Of a DNA stretch of 22,772 nt, positions 22,750 to 22,772 are shown piece after piece. Source of the DNA: Anaerolineaceae bacterium UBA6107 (lineage in GTDB: Bacteria > Chloroflexota > Anaerolineae > Anaerolineales > Anaerolineaceae); NCBI GenBank assembly GCA_002428455.1, contig DIWL01000046.1, forward strand, positions 34,638 to 57,409. The letters run 5' to 3'. Position 1 is the stretch's first letter; every line of letters begins with the position of its first letter. Position numbers and translations under genes: made by a program. Below the pieces are notes generated by a model that had not been told where the DNA came from, made no database searches, and was given only the letters and a program-made list of their open reading frames with translations.

Positions 22750-22772
22750 TGCCGAAGGTGGGAATCGAACCC
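22750..22772 (-). tRNA. tRNA 3' end, partial (probably tRNA-Leu)
   Basis: On the minus strand the window opens inside a T-arm: GGG, the loop TTCGATT, CCCAC, then the acceptor 3' strand CTTCGGC and discriminator A. CCA is not encoded. The implied acceptor 5' strand GCCGAAG is common in bacterial leucine tRNAs. The anticodon lies outside the window, so identity is a guess. Confidence 0.8.

Overview
The window is a moderately GC-rich, tightly packed bacterial chromosome segment. PdxS/PdxT (deoxyxylulose-5-phosphate-independent vitamin B6 synthesis), a rubrerythrin typical of anaerobes, a Ycf45-type R3H ATPase next to thymidylate kinase, and several proteins with the look of Chloroflexota homologues point to a Chloroflexota bacterium, probably an Anaerolineae member. 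That placement is inference from gene content; no rRNA or other decisive marker is present.

Left half (1-13085): everything is on the minus strand. In transcription order: pdxS, pdxT, an unnamed GNAT-like protein, an R3H-domain AAA ATPase, tmk, a lipoprotein fusing a DsbA-like domain to a cyclophilin-type prolyl isomerase, a PrsW-family intramembrane protease, a PlsC-type acyltransferase, an SGNH-like membrane protein, an MBOAT O-acyltransferase and comEC (running off the window). Short gaps and overlaps suggest a long operon from pdxS to at least prsW. The SGNH-like and MBOAT genes form a coupled pair fitting O-acylation of an envelope polymer. ComEC has its own candidate promoter, and its C-terminal metallo-beta-lactamase-like domain has lost its metal-binding motifs.

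Middle (13260-18420): a monocistronic rubrerythrin gene diverges from a plus-strand cluster of a YtrA-type GntR regulator, a slipin (SPFH protein), an ABC-2 ATPase and its permease, then a YhfC-family intramembrane protease with a very acidic tail. Two near-perfect or perfect parS sites (15416-15431 and 17228-17243) flank the ABC pair. With dnaN 3.6 kb further on, they suggest an origin-proximal chromosome-segregation region.

Right end (18411-22772): a 775-residue PEP/pyruvate-binding (PPDK N-terminal-like) protein without a phosphohistidine domain, dnaN without dnaA beside it, a divergent GNAT acetyltransferase, and the 3' end of a tRNA gene (probably Leu) behind an intrinsic terminator.

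The points most worth a second look are the parS pair, the inactive-looking ComEC nuclease-like domain, the DsbA/cyclophilin fusion with one active-site cysteine missing, a possible AUA start overlapping the pdxT stop, and a triple 8-bp-phased repeat over the GntR promoter. No mobile element, CRISPR array or phage gene was seen.
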